Part shown: one piece after another, positions 29,535 to 41,279 of the stretch
Position numbering within the stretch: the first letter of the stretch is position 1
Layout: every line of letters begins with the position of its first letter
Assembly (NCBI GenBank): GCA_947000775.1
Contig: CAMQGK010000634.1
Span: 20,019,501 to 20,083,500 of the forward strand
DNA: 64,000 nt
Reading direction: 5' to 3'
From: Pterois miles
Taxonomy: Eukaryota > Chordata > Actinopteri > Perciformes > Scorpaenidae
Notes under the pieces: model-generated
Database searches by the model: none
Seen by the model: the letters and a program-made list of their open reading frames with translations, nothing else
What the model was told of the DNA's origin: nothing
Translations under genes and position numbers: made by a program

Positions 29535-30074
29535 GATGCTATTAATGTTTCTGGGTGAAGATTACTTGAAAATGTTAAGAGCAATGCGAATATTTGACTA
29601 TCACAGTAGCTGTTTTCAGAGGGAGAGGAAGTTAGTTTACAAATGTTGTCAAAACAGGTTAGCTGCTCGATAAACCTCTTTAATACACCTCCAATGCATG
29701 TTGATCCTCAGTCTGTCATTATTAACTTCCTCGTGGGCGTGCAGCCACGAGTCTGCAAAAACAAACGCGAGCCACGCTGGTAACTTCTTTAAACTAGCAT
29801 TACAGCTCCTTTAAACGACTGAGACTTGAGAAAAAAATGAAAGCAGGTTTGATAAATGCTTTACAGGTGACGTTATTGGAATAAATCACGGGTAAACTGG
29901 CGGACGGATAAAGTTTGCAGAAGTGACAGAGCGGCCATGGACGACGAGGCACGTCAGCGCGCTGCACAGGATGGACGAGGTTACTGTGGACGGGATTATA
30001 ACAAATATACCACTTGATTTAACATTTATGGTATCTAAAGCATGTTAATATGTGATAGCATTTCAGATACTCAC

Positions 30075-30200
30075 CACCAGCAGCTTGTTTCTCCAACTGT
30101 GTCAGATCACACGAGGTCAACGCGCGTCAAGCTAAACGCTCTTTATTCAGTGTAAAAGCATAAAACAGCACGACAACACTACACGACACAGTCTGCTAGC
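30075..30200 (-). other. coq8a: coq8a exon 1, non-coding leader (5' boundary not defined)
   Basis: A strong donor (GGTG|GTGAGTATC on the minus strand) sits about 6 kb upstream of the coding start. The next usable acceptor in the same direction is the one just before the ATG-bearing exon. The leader contains no in-frame extension of the COQ8A protein. The true 5' end could lie anywhere up to about 30540; the upper limit given is arbitrary. The donor is seen; that it belongs to coq8a is inferred from position. Confidence 0.5.
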
Positions 30201-30660
30201 AGCAGGAGCTGCAGGTTGTTTGTTGGTCGCCTTCCTCCTCTTACTGCTACTGCTGCTGCTCTTACTGGCAGCGTTTAATCCAGTTTGTCTCCACCACGAG
30301 GTCAAACCTTTATTTACCAACTTCACACAGAGCAGCCAGACTAGTGCGTTGACGCAACTCAATCACACATCACCAGAGATTGCATGCACAGCACACACAG
30401 GGTCAGTATACAGAAAAACACGCACTTTTTCCCTTATATTTGCCCTCTTTAATCATAACATCTCCTTCAAATCTAGTCTGACCTACTTTCATCACGTATA
30501 AAGAGGCAGTAAACGTACCAAGCTGCCCTACTCAACTTTAATTATGTGCGGCTCTGGAGTGTCCCTCCTCCCGCTCATCCTCTGCTCCTATTGGTCGTCG
30601 TCCTCCGCTGACAGGAGGTGGGGACTGAAACGCGGCTTCTCATTGGTTCAACACAAGAAA
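30201..30660 (-). promoter_or_regulatory. probable coq8a promoter region with two inverted CCAAT boxes
   Basis: Two CCAAT pentamers on the minus strand (30590-30594 and 30642-30646) lie in a GC- and CpG-richer stretch than the surroundings, together with CTCC-rich and CTG-rich segments. There is no convincing TATA box at a fixed distance. Spacing of about 50 bp between CCAAT boxes upstream of a non-coding first exon suits a housekeeping-type NF-Y promoter, as expected for a CoQ gene. Promoter function is inferred. Confidence 0.4.
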
Positions 30661-31002
30661 AACAAAATGTGCTGATCCCAAAGCCTGGCGACTGTGTTAT
30701 TGAGAATAAACTCCAGTTTTACAAGGACACATTGATAATAAGCAGTAGGTAATAACTGACCGAGAGTTACACACAAATACCACATGCGAACAAGTATAAA
30801 AATAATAGTAGCTTTTAAATGGGCCTCTGCTGCCATCTGCTGCCATCTGCTGCCGAGGCCCAACACTGCACTGTTTGATAATCAATTTACAAAAGAAATT
30901 ATGACATGAAATATGTTATGATTTGACAGTTAAATTAAATCATTAATGTGCTTTAAAATAGTTAAGTAGTTATAATAAATAAAAGCATAATTGCAATAGA
31001 TA

Positions 31003-32141
31003 TTAAAGGGGACCTACTGTATTATGCTTTTGTGCTTTTATTCTCCTTTCCTTTAGTGTGTCGTGTAGTGTTTGCATATTTAAAAGATCTCCAAAGTCAC
31101 AAGTCCAAAGTCCACGCCAAAAGGAGCCTGGTTTATGGTCGCCGTAGTGAAGCCGGTGGAAGATGCGCGCCCCAGAAGTCATTGCAGCTTTCGTGTGGTG
31201 CATGAAGGCTCAGCAAGTTGACATGGCGCATGGTTGGGCCTCTCTGAATTTTTGGAACCACACACCCACTGTGTGCACTGCACCTTTCATTTCAACATGG
31301 ATGCTTTTAATGGAAGACGAGCAGGTTCGCCTGTACAGACATCTCTACTAACTAACTGTTCGTTGTAAGACCACAGGGACAGTCACATTATATTGAATGC
31401 TTGGAAAGAAATAGACAAACTACTAGGGAAGGGGTGAGATCCTTTTGTAAAAGCCAGAAAAAAAGGTCGCATGGAAAGATTGGCACCGCGGGGGGAGCAC
31501 CAAGAGAAAATAATTTTGACTTGGAGGTAAGCGACAGTTATAATTACAGTACACAAATGCAACATTTGGTGGTATGTCAATGTTTACTACTGTTGCCAGG
31601 CGGCCTGTTTTCCTTACTGGTAAACACTCATTGACTTCTTGCTTATCCAGACTATTTTATTTGTACGTCTCTTGGCGTTTCGACACATACTGCGAGGAAT
31701 CATGCACTCGGCATAAACACCTATGTGCATGCTTGTAGTGATAAACAAAGTTTTACTCTCCTGAGCCGCCTGAAGCGCGTCCCTTGAAGTGCTGCCTTTT
31801 CTTTTGTAACATGGTGATGTCATCAAGTAACACACTTGCATAATACCTGCCTTGCGGCTAGTTTGGCGTGACCTCAAACGAGGCTATTTAGAGTGGAGCT
31901 GGAACAGAATCTGAAGAGTTTGGAAAGATTGACCAATCACAACAGAGTGAGCCAGCTGACCAATCAGAGGAGACTGAGCTTTTAGGTAGGCATAGGGGGC
32001 AAGAGGGTAGAAGAAGTGCTACAGCACAGCCAGTATGGGGAAAATAAAGTGTTTTTCAACATTAAAGCATGTAAACATGTTCTACTAGAAACCCAAAATA
32101 CAAATATGCACCTGAAAATAAGCATAAGAGGTCCTCTTTAA
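31003..32141. mobile_element. TTAA-flanked nonautonomous DNA transposon (about 1.1 kb), intergenic
   Basis: The left end TTAAAGGGGACCTACTGTAT and right end AGCATAAGAGGTCCTCTTTAA are inverted. TTAA at both ends suggests a piggyBac-like target, which is inference. No transposase frame. A right-end fragment recurs at 52765-52927. Confidence 0.75.
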
Positions 32142-32824
32142 TAATTACAAGTCAAAGGCTATTTCCCTTGTTATAATGCAAATCTGGGTCTTGACTGTTT
32201 TGAGAGGATTGTTTCTCTGCAGTGTCATTAAAGTGACAGCAGAGTGCGCCACAGATCCACACAGTACCTGTTATTGTATATTTCCTTATGTAATGGGGGC
32301 TATGACTTTTTCCCAGACTTTATGGGCTGCTTTTACGTGAATACACTTCCTGCCAAATTGCCTGGAGCGTGGACGTACAGTACATAGTCAAATGTGGGAC
32401 AAATGTGGGTCTATAACAACAACCCAGTTTTCAGATAAGGGATCTAAATGAGGAGAATAAAACTAAAACTTGTGGGGACACAAGTATTGTGTGTGGAACA
32501 TTTTAGTCATAACGTAAGAAAAATGATCTCTTCAACACAGAGATCCCAGTATGTAATGATAAAAGTGCACAAAAGAAGTAATGAGTAGGAAATTTGCACA
32601 GCAGGCACTGCATGTTCAAAAAGACGTTAAAGGTTCACCTTCCCCACCCCCCTTCATGGAAAAAAAAAAAAAAATCATAACTCTGCTGTGTTTCCCTCTT
32701 TCACAACCTGCTTCTGAATCACATCCTTTCTTTCCAACCAGCTCCGGATGCTGCTGCTGTTGTGGATAGGTGTGATTTGAATGGCAAATGCCCTCCATGC
32801 AAACATAGTAATTAATGTGGCCAA

Positions 32825-32826
<2 letters not shown>

Positions 32827-32857
<31 letters not shown>

Positions 32858-32858
32858 C
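32827..32858. repeat. (CAG)10 trinucleotide repeat
   Basis: Ten CAG units, then ACCAGCGCGGGG, in the spacer between the itpkb 3' end and the coq8a promoter. A CTGCTGCTG stretch lies about 80 bp to the left. Confidence 0.95.
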
Positions 32859-33215
32859 CAGCGCGGGGTCACTGTGGGCTTCCTCAGGTGAGGATGAAAG
32901 GTTTTATCCCATAGTGGATAAAATATTCAAACAATTTTCCTGCAAGTTTTAGTACTGATTGCTCAGTATTGACCGTGAATTTCATATTTCTTTGACATTT
33001 GACAGATAGATGCTCAGACCTCTATGATAAGATCCCAGAGATTCACAGAAGTCACACATGGAAGCAGGATTTTTTTGTTCACCAAGTATACACTTTTTAA
33101 AGGAACAGTCCAAATAAATACACAAGCCGGCAAAACCAGAACAACATAATACCTACTAACAAACAACCCAAAGTGCACATTGGGGAGCATAAGCAATAGA
33201 TAAGATGAACTCGGT

Positions 33216-33980
33216 CTTAAAGAAATAGTTAAACATTTTGCGTAGATGATACCATGCTCATATCTGTTAAAAATTAAGCTACAGCCAGCAGCTGGTTCGC
33301 TTAGCTTAGCATTAAGAGTGGAAACAGGGAAACAGCTAGCCTCTGTACAAAGGTAAAATCTGCCATACCCCAAAAGCTCACTAATTAACATGTTATTTCT
33401 TCAATATTTAATCAAGAAACTTTAATTTAATTTTATTGTTTATTTTTGCGGGGACACCACCCAATTAAAGCTGAGTTAGCTAGAAGCTAATTTGCATATT
33501 GTACCAGGGCAGTAGGGCTGGTTATTGGTCCTCAATACCTTATCGACTGATATAACCCAGTACCAAGTAGTATCTAAACATCCCGGCGTTAAACGGTAAC
33601 CACTGTATGAGTACCGTGAAATGCGGTGGCGACTAGCTAGCCGTTCACATTGATGGGTATCGAATGAAGTGCTCCATTGGTATCGGGATCACTTAAAGGG
33701 TACTGGTATTGGTACTGGCATTGTAAATTTTTAAACGTTACCCAGCCCTAAAAAACAACCACACAACAATAAATACACTACACAATACTGTCCGTCAGTG
33801 TGAGATAATGTGTCATGGTTTTGTTTCCTTGTTTCCAGTATTTAGCTAAGCTAAGCTAACCAGCTGCTGGCGAATGCTTCATATTTAGTGAACAGACATG
33901 AGTGTGGTATCATTTTTCTCGTCTAACTCTCGGCAAAAAAGTTAATAAGCATCCCAAAATGTCAAACTACTTTTTTTAAG
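33216..33980. mobile_element. DNA element with about 100-bp inverted repeats, carrying a nested MITE
   Basis: The left end CTTAAAGAAATAGTTAAACA...CAGCAGCTGGTTCGCTTAGC is the inverse of the right end GCTAAGCTAACCAGCTGCTG...GTCAAACTACTTTTTTTAAG. A second element sits inside. Confidence 0.8.
33513..33750. mobile_element. nested MITE, TAGGGCTGG ends
   Basis: TAGGGCTGGTTATTGG at the left is inverse to GTTACCCAGCCCTA at the right. The interior has alternating GGTATCG/GGTACTGG motifs. Confidence 0.78.
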
Positions 33981-34096
33981 AAGGCACTGCATGGAATTAC
34001 ACTCAGTCTCCCTCGGCGCCTACTATCACTGCAAACATCAACTGAAAACCACGATAAACATAACATGGTAGATCGGAATCTACACGCTATTTCGTT

Positions 34097-36491
34097 TTTA
34101 TTGTTCATCAAGAACCTGTTACATTATAAGACATGTTTTTCTCCCGTATTTGCCCAGCCAGTTTCTTAGTGAATGTTTGCAGGCACCATTAAAATAAATG
34201 TGAATCATTATCTAAACACCATCAGTTTTTTTTTTTTCTACAGCCATATTCAGTGTTTTGAATAAAGTCCACAATGTCAGCGACCTGCCCCGCCATCACT
34301 TCCTGTAACACATGCTTGAAGACAAAACAACAAAATTCAAAATGTCACAGTATCCCATTAACTAAAAAAAAGAAACACAATATAATGTTATAAATAAAAA
34401 CAGAACGAAATAAAAATGAAGCCCAAACTTTAAGAGGATAATAAACATGCACCAAAGAATACACACAGACAGTTAAGACTAGCAGAAAAGTCCATGGTAA
34501 CATTTAAAACAGATTTTCAGTTGTCTGACTCGACTTGGTAATGTCAAGGCACTGTATAGCTTAAATACAATTGTTCATGGCTGTTAAGTGTTCCACAGGA
34601 TTTGAGTACACTAAAATAATGTTACAAAAACATCAAACATAATAAATCGTATTGTACATTGTGAACAATCCCAACAAAAGAAGGGTGAGAAGTGTTTGTC
34701 CAGGGAAGTACTATGGTCGCTATGCTGCAAATATGTGAAGCAATGCCCTCCATAACATACTGAAACTACTGTGAGATGTATAATTTAGCTCCACATAATT
34801 GTCGGATCATTGTGGAGGAAAACTGGCTGCAACTGAAAACCTACAGTATCTAAATCTAAGTGTGACTGGTTAAACACATGTTAAAAACACTAGAGACTAG
34901 ATTTGTTTTCTAATATAAAACACACTCAACTGTACAATCTCTAACAGTGGAAATGTAATTAAGTGCAGATTGTTTTTTTTGTTGAAGCTGTGGTCAAACA
35001 GATAAAGATATGCTGAGGAAGAAATACAACTAACTCCAACTGAACGGATCTGATTCAATTTAAGTTATTGTTTAAAAGTCGTAAGAGCTAGAGTGTCTCC
35101 AAATTTTTTAATGTCAAATATGGCACTTTTTAAAGCCACTGCATGTATAATTATTATGTGATTACAGCATCATTCAAATAAGGATAGCATCATATAGACA
35201 ATTACAGTGTTTTTTATGCAACCACCAGGGAAGTCCGAAATGTTCAAATTCCACATATAGTGGGTTTTAAATGATAATTCTTGTGATATTTTATTTATTT
35301 CTTTATCTGTATTATCAACCAATCCCAAAAATGACCAAAACCAACCATCAATTGATCTCCCAGCTATTGTCTGTGTATCCAAAGTCTGATAAAGCAAATG
35401 CCTCCGAGCGACACTGATCCATCTTTGTCCAAAAACACAAAATATGGGCTGTTTTTCATTTCATTAGCAAACCAAAAGTGTTTTAATCCACCGATGAAAA
35501 CAGTCCCAAACAAAACAAATTATTTCCTAATGTTTGATTGATGTTGGCTAGAAACGGCTAGAAAAAAATTCACCCATATATTCATGACAAACTTTTTTAT
35601 CTATTTACGTCTCTAGCAGGAACAAATGGGCTTGGCGCTGAGAGCAAAAGACAGGTTGGGCACATACTGTAGTAAAAAAACAAACTAATGCCAAATTAAC
35701 ACCAGAGCAACGGTTAAGTGCGGCCTGCGGCGAGCTGCCATGCGATATCTATGAAAAGCTGCGGTGGCCGCTACCAAGCTCGCTGCCAGTCTCAGCAAAA
35801 AAGCTGATAAAAGTTTAGCGGCTAAGTGCGGCCAGAGAATAAGTAAACAGATCCTGTGACTCCTGTGACCATCTGTGACATGTTGACCTGTGTTACGAAG
35901 ATTTCCTTCCAGCCTGAAACACAAGAACACGCCTGGCCACAGAAAGATGTAATTATGGTGGTGAGCCACACTATGCCGCTGCCTGGTGTGAAGTTGGCAT
36001 AACACATCACTGTTTTTGGCCTTTTTGTGGGATTTGTTTGTAACAAGAAAAATACAAAATACTGTATCACCATTAGCCTTCAATTTGAAGTAGGCAATCT
36101 AAATTTTTTAGTAAAATTCCTTTAGTAAAAAGTTGTCTTGCAAGTATAATGCATGTTAAAAAAGCAAATATTTCAACGCCATAGCAGAAAAAAACACAAT
36201 TAACATTAATGATATTGTGAATGCTGGCTCACTAATATGGCTTAGTGGGAGACTTAATGGAACTGAGCCATCTTTAATGTTAAATATGGGCTGTGACAAT
36301 GGCCTGCTATGGATCACATCAAAAGGGCTATGGATAGGAAATCCACTGGAATGGATTTGGTCACGCATTGTTACAGGATGATGTGGTTTCCAACATGAAG
36401 GAATCCTTGAGGAAGTCCAAAGTGTTCCCGAGAGAAAGGAAGAATCAATGGAAGTGGTTATGTGTTTTTGTTTTTAAAAAACTCTCAGACT
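34097..36491 (-). other. itpkb: itpkb probable 3' UTR
   Basis: About 2.4 kb of AT-rich sequence after the stop. An AATAAA on the minus strand at 34097-34102 would close the transcript; another lies near 35290. The interval is much poorer in dispersed repeats than the spacer beyond it, as expected for a long 3' UTR. A GC-richer patch (35700-36050) with the direct repeat TAAGTGCGGCC is unexplained. Confidence 0.45.
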
Positions 36492-36701
36492 TCAAGTCTC
36501 AGAGTTCACCATGGATAAAATGATGTCCACCAAACTATCAAGTCCGAAGAGGTAACCGTCCTCTCTGTTGCCCTCAACCCACTGTGCTCGGTGGGTTAGT
36601 TCGTCCCCGTCAGGAAGAGGCGTGGTTTTCCCAAAGTCAATCATCCAGACTTTGGCCCGCCCCTTACTGTCGTGAACAAATAACAAGGAGCTGCCAATCA
36701 C
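36492..36701 (-). CDS. itpkb: itpkb coding exon i (C-terminus and stop)
   Basis: 210 nt including TGA, acceptor TCTCCGCAG. VIGSSLLFVHD, KVWMIDFGKTTPLPDGDEL and EGNREDGYLFGLDSLVDI hold the SSLL and metal-binding IDFGKT motifs of the family. Ends ILSMVNSET. Confidence 0.98.
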   Translation of the reverse strand: MIGSSLLFVHDSKGRAKVWMIDFGKTTPLPDGDELTHRAQWVEGNREDGYLFGLDSLVDIILSMVNSET

Positions 36702-36864
36702 CTGCGGAGACAATGGCAGGAATAAGAAAACAGGAAATAATTATTGAAACAGTTTTCTTTCTTTTCTTTTTGCTCAACGTTACGCGTTTGTTTGTGTCCC
36801 TCAGCACACATGATGTCACTTCCTGTTTTGTTGCACCAGTGTCTTACATTTATGTCTACGGGGG

Positions 36865-36902
<38 letters not shown>

Positions 36903-38396
36903 AAAGCTGAATGTGTGGTCAGGCCGTTGCTGTCCTATTTCCGTGATGAGACCTGTTACGTCTGCGCTGCGCTAGTGTGTTTGCTGAGTGAGTTAGTGTC
37001 ACTAAATTACACGTAAATTACTAAGACAATAAATTGCAATATGAATGTACAGTGACGTAAAATACTTGCTAACTAGGACTTGAACTATTATACCAATTCA
37101 AAGGATTTGTTACATGCTGTTTAGTAAACTTAAAGGGTGGGTCCATCAGCATTCGCTTACATTTTTTTTTTATATGGACACACCCACTCAACCGCTAGCA
37201 AAAAGCAGTGTTGTATATTACCAAAATAAGCTAATCAAAGCTAATCAGTAAGGTTCTGAATAATGTGAACACTAGCATTAGCTGTCTTTTGGGTCAATGT
37301 ATATATGACAGTGTGAAGTTTCTTATATACGGTATGTCTGCACCACATAAGCAGCAGCGTGTCTTTACCTCGTGGGTTTTGAAGAATGGGGAGATCTCCA
37401 GAGTGTCTCTGACTTCCTTCAGCCGGCTTAGATAACTGTTCTGGGGTTACAAAAAAACAAAAAGTTGTGATGTAAAAGTTGCGATATAAAATCTGTGTAG
37501 CAGCTGAAAGTGTCATGGAGCCATATGACCTATAGAGTGCTACAGGAGTGAGTCCTAAGACCCAGAAATGAGTTTTCATTTTAGACCTTATGGTTCCTTC
37601 AATGACATTTTAACAATATGTTCTACGATGTAAAATACATCAATAAATACCCCACTCATGAATTTTGAAACCTTGATTTGTCTTAAAAAAGGCGGTTGCT
37701 AACAGGTGGTTAAATGAGGCTATTAAACGTCATCCCACCGACTTGTCCGCCTTTACAGCCTCATTGTGTTTATACTCATGCTCATGTGACCGTGGTGTGG
37801 TTTGTTTATAGCCTACTGTTTTTGCTTTTTATTTCTGGTGATCACATTCACACTTCAAAAATCATAAAAGTGGTGCTCATTTGTGGAGATTATCTTGCTG
37901 ATTAAAACATGTAAATATCATAAACGTGTGTTTGCCACAGAGCTTATTTTCTGCAGCAATCCACGACCGAATAGAAAAATCCCATTCGCTTTTTGTTGAA
38001 GGAACCAGTGCGACGCCTGGTTGGCCTACAAAAATACGTCATCCCCTATTCTCAGCCCAGCCAGCTGCAAAGTTTAGCTTTTATAGCAGTGCTGTCAAAT
38101 GCTAATAGTGTGTATGTGTGTGTGTGTGTGAGCATGTATGACTATGTGTTGACATGAATCTGTTTAGACAGTCACATTGTGGGGACTCGCCTTCCTTTTG
38201 GGGACAAAATGAAGGTCCCTCATAACGTAAAACATCATATTTTAGGGTGAGGGCTTGGTTTAGGGTTAGGGTAAGGTTAGGATTAGGTTGAGGTTAGGGT
38301 AAGGGTTAGGATTAGGCCAGTAGCAGTTAAAGTTAGGGTAAGACTCCAGGAAATTATTGTAAGTCAATGTAATGTCCTCAAAAGTCATGGAAACAC

Positions 38397-38453
<57 letters not shown>

Positions 38454-38537
38454 TGTGTGTGTGTGTGTGTGTGTGTAGAGGCCCAGGGAGTTCCCAAGGA
38501 CTTCCCTTTTCTTCTGGCCAAGGAAGCTTAAGGTCAC

Positions 38538-38575
<38 letters not shown>

Positions 38576-40895
38576 GGTGTGTGTGTGTGTGTGTGTGTTT
38601 CCCATGGGATTGTTAAAACAGCACAGAACATTTCAACTTGAAAGTACATTCCTCGTCTGTTTGCTCGTCTGTTTGTCCGTCCCATTCAGTGGTCAAGGCT
38701 ATTGACCCCCCCCCCCCCACACACACACACACACACACTAGTACTAGAACACCCACATACACTCACCAGTATGTCCTTATTTCCTTTGACAAAGTCGTGG
38801 AAAGCTGCAGTAACTTGTTCGGTTGTTTTAGTCTTCTTAAAATCTCTGTTCACCGTCCCGTCCTCCTTCTACAGAGGAAGAAGAGAGGAGAGGAAGAGGA
38901 GAAGAGCAGAAAGGAGAGGAAGAGGAAGAGGAAGAGGAAAGGAAAAGGAGGAGGAGAAGAGCAGGGAGGAGAGGAGAGGAGTGGGAAGGAAGAGGAAGAG
39001 GAAAGGAAAAGGAGCAGGAAAGGAGAGGAAAAGAGAGGAGGAGAGGAAGAGGAGAGGAAAGGGAAGAGAAGAGAAGAGGAGAGGAAAAGGAGAGGAAAGG
39101 GAAGAGATGAGGAGAGGAAAGGAAGAGGAAGAGGAGAGGCAGAGGAGAAGAAGAGGAAGAGGAGAGGAAGGAAGAGGAGAGGAGATGAAGAGGAAGAGGA
39201 GAGTAAAGAAAAGGAGAGGAAGAGGAAGAAGAGAAGAAAGGAGAGGAGAGCAGAGGAGAGACCATCAGCATTTATGTTTCAACATGAGGTTTATTTGTAC
39301 AGGTTGTATAAGACATGATATAATTTTAGGGAGAATTAGGATGTAAATAAATGTGTCTGTTTTCTAAACTGTATATACTGTTATGTCCTTATAAACTACA
39401 GCTTCCAGGCTTCTTGTAGAGACGGGATGAGGAGCGTAGCAGAGGACGTGAAGGGAGGAAGGAGAAGGATCACAGGAGAGGATGAACAAACAATGAGGGG
39501 AGGAAAGATATTTTTAGAGATTTATCCGGGAATTAAAAGCAGGGAAAGGTCTGACTCTGTTTTACCGAGCAGAGCCGCCACAGCGACAGAAACACTTTGT
39601 TTAATCTCATTAAGTTGACATTTCTGTGGCCATTTAACAAACTTTGATATGACAATTAAGAACAAGCAATTACTTTTAATTGATTTATCATTTTTTAAAA
39701 TCTATACATTTTCAAAATTTATTTAAAAATGGCCATCCGTTTTCCAAAGCTGCTTGTTTTGTTACAACAATTGCTTAATCAAAATAGTTTGCGATTAATT
39801 TTCTGCTGATCGACTCATTGAATAATCGTTTTAGAGCTGCAGCGATTAATCGATTAGCTGTCGACAATTAAATGAATCGCCAACTAGTTTGATAATTGAT
39901 TAATCAGTTTTAGGAAAAGTCTAAATTCCCTGATTTCAGCCTCTTAAATGCGAATATTTTGTGGTTTCTTTACTTTTCTGTGACGATAAACTGAGTATAT
40001 TTGAGTTGTGGACAAAACAAGACATTTGAGGACGTCATCTTGGGCTTTGAGAAACACTCACCGACATTTGTCACAGTTTTATAGACGAAAAAACAAATGG
40101 CTTAATCAAGAAAATAATCAACAGATCAACAATGAAAATAATCGTTAGCTGCAGCCCTAAATCGTTTCAGCCTTTACGGCTGCTGTTTGAGGGCCTGAAG
40201 GCGTCATGCGACCTGCAGTTCTGAATTTTACCAATATATCTACGTCTAATCAATGCACAGCTCTGTCTCTGTTCTGGTAACAAGAGCTTTTACTTATTTC
40301 AGTGTTAAATGTTGTGTCGTCAAACTATCAAGTCTAACAAAAGGCAGATGGTCACTCAGGAGGCTTTACAATCTGTACAGGATACAACACCCTCTCACCT
40401 TTACAGTACGACCCTCCCCTCAGATAAGGAAAAACTTAACAAAAAAAAAAAAAACCTTAATAGGAAAAAAATGGAAGAAACCTCAAAAAAGGCAACAGAC
40501 GAGGGATCCCTCCTCTAGGACAGACAGATGTGCAACAGATGTGTGTACAGATACAGTCAATGTGAACATATACGTAGAGATGGACGTCAAGCAACTTCCT
40601 TTACTCTCCGCCCCTGGTAGTAGCACTAGTAGTTGTAGCAGCACTACTTGAAGTAGTAGTAGTAGTAGTAGTGAGCCAACAGAAGTACTGGCGTTATAGC
40701 ATTAATATCAGTAGTGACATGTACAGTAATAACAGTAGTACAGCAGTGGTAACAAACCAGCTGGTTGGTTCAGAGAGGAACAGATGAGTGTTTCATATGC
40801 TGCTGGCTGCCAGGCAACAGGACACTATTTGGAGACAAAACTATGTTTCCCTTTATGGTTCATGTCTGAGTACAGCTAGTGCTCTCTCTCTTTCA

Positions 40896-40935
<40 letters not shown>

Positions 40936-41203
40936 CATACCTAATTACCACATACTTTTCACATACATAAGAGCTTATACAGTACACCCTATATAATACA
41001 CACAGACACACAAAAACAGAGGCTGAACTGCGCATGAACTGCATGAACTGTACATCCACACTTTATATTTCTACAGACACACACACACACACATCTCTGT
41101 TTCTGGGGATAACCCTCAGTGTCATGGCAACAGACCACCGGGAGGCCGTGAATGTCCTTATATAGCCACAACCCTCAAATAAAGACAGCAGAGACATCAA
41201 GAG

Positions 41204-41279
<76 letters not shown>

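Larger units (their letters stand above)
24121..30074. other. coq8a intron 1 (about 6 kb)
   Basis: Large first intron between the leader exon and the ATG exon. It holds a LINE tail and several DNA elements, listed separately. I saw no additional coding exon. Confidence 0.6.

Noticed and set aside
30147..30501. Poly-Leu frame on the plus strand and poly-Ser frame on the minus strand at the coq8a leader
   Set aside because: They arise from a CTG/CTA-rich stretch. The minus frame could at most be an upstream ORF in the leader; nothing supports a protein.
32675..32872. Poly-Cys, poly-Leu or poly-Gln frames at the CAG tract
   Set aside because: Trinucleotide repeat translations in an intergenic spacer; no flanking coding exon matches a known polyglutamine gene.
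38638..39346. Long overlapping plus-strand frames rich in Glu, Arg and Lys, and a Ser/Leu/Pro-rich minus-strand frame
   Set aside because: Both come from the polypurine tract, which lacks stop codons by composition; no homology and no splice context.
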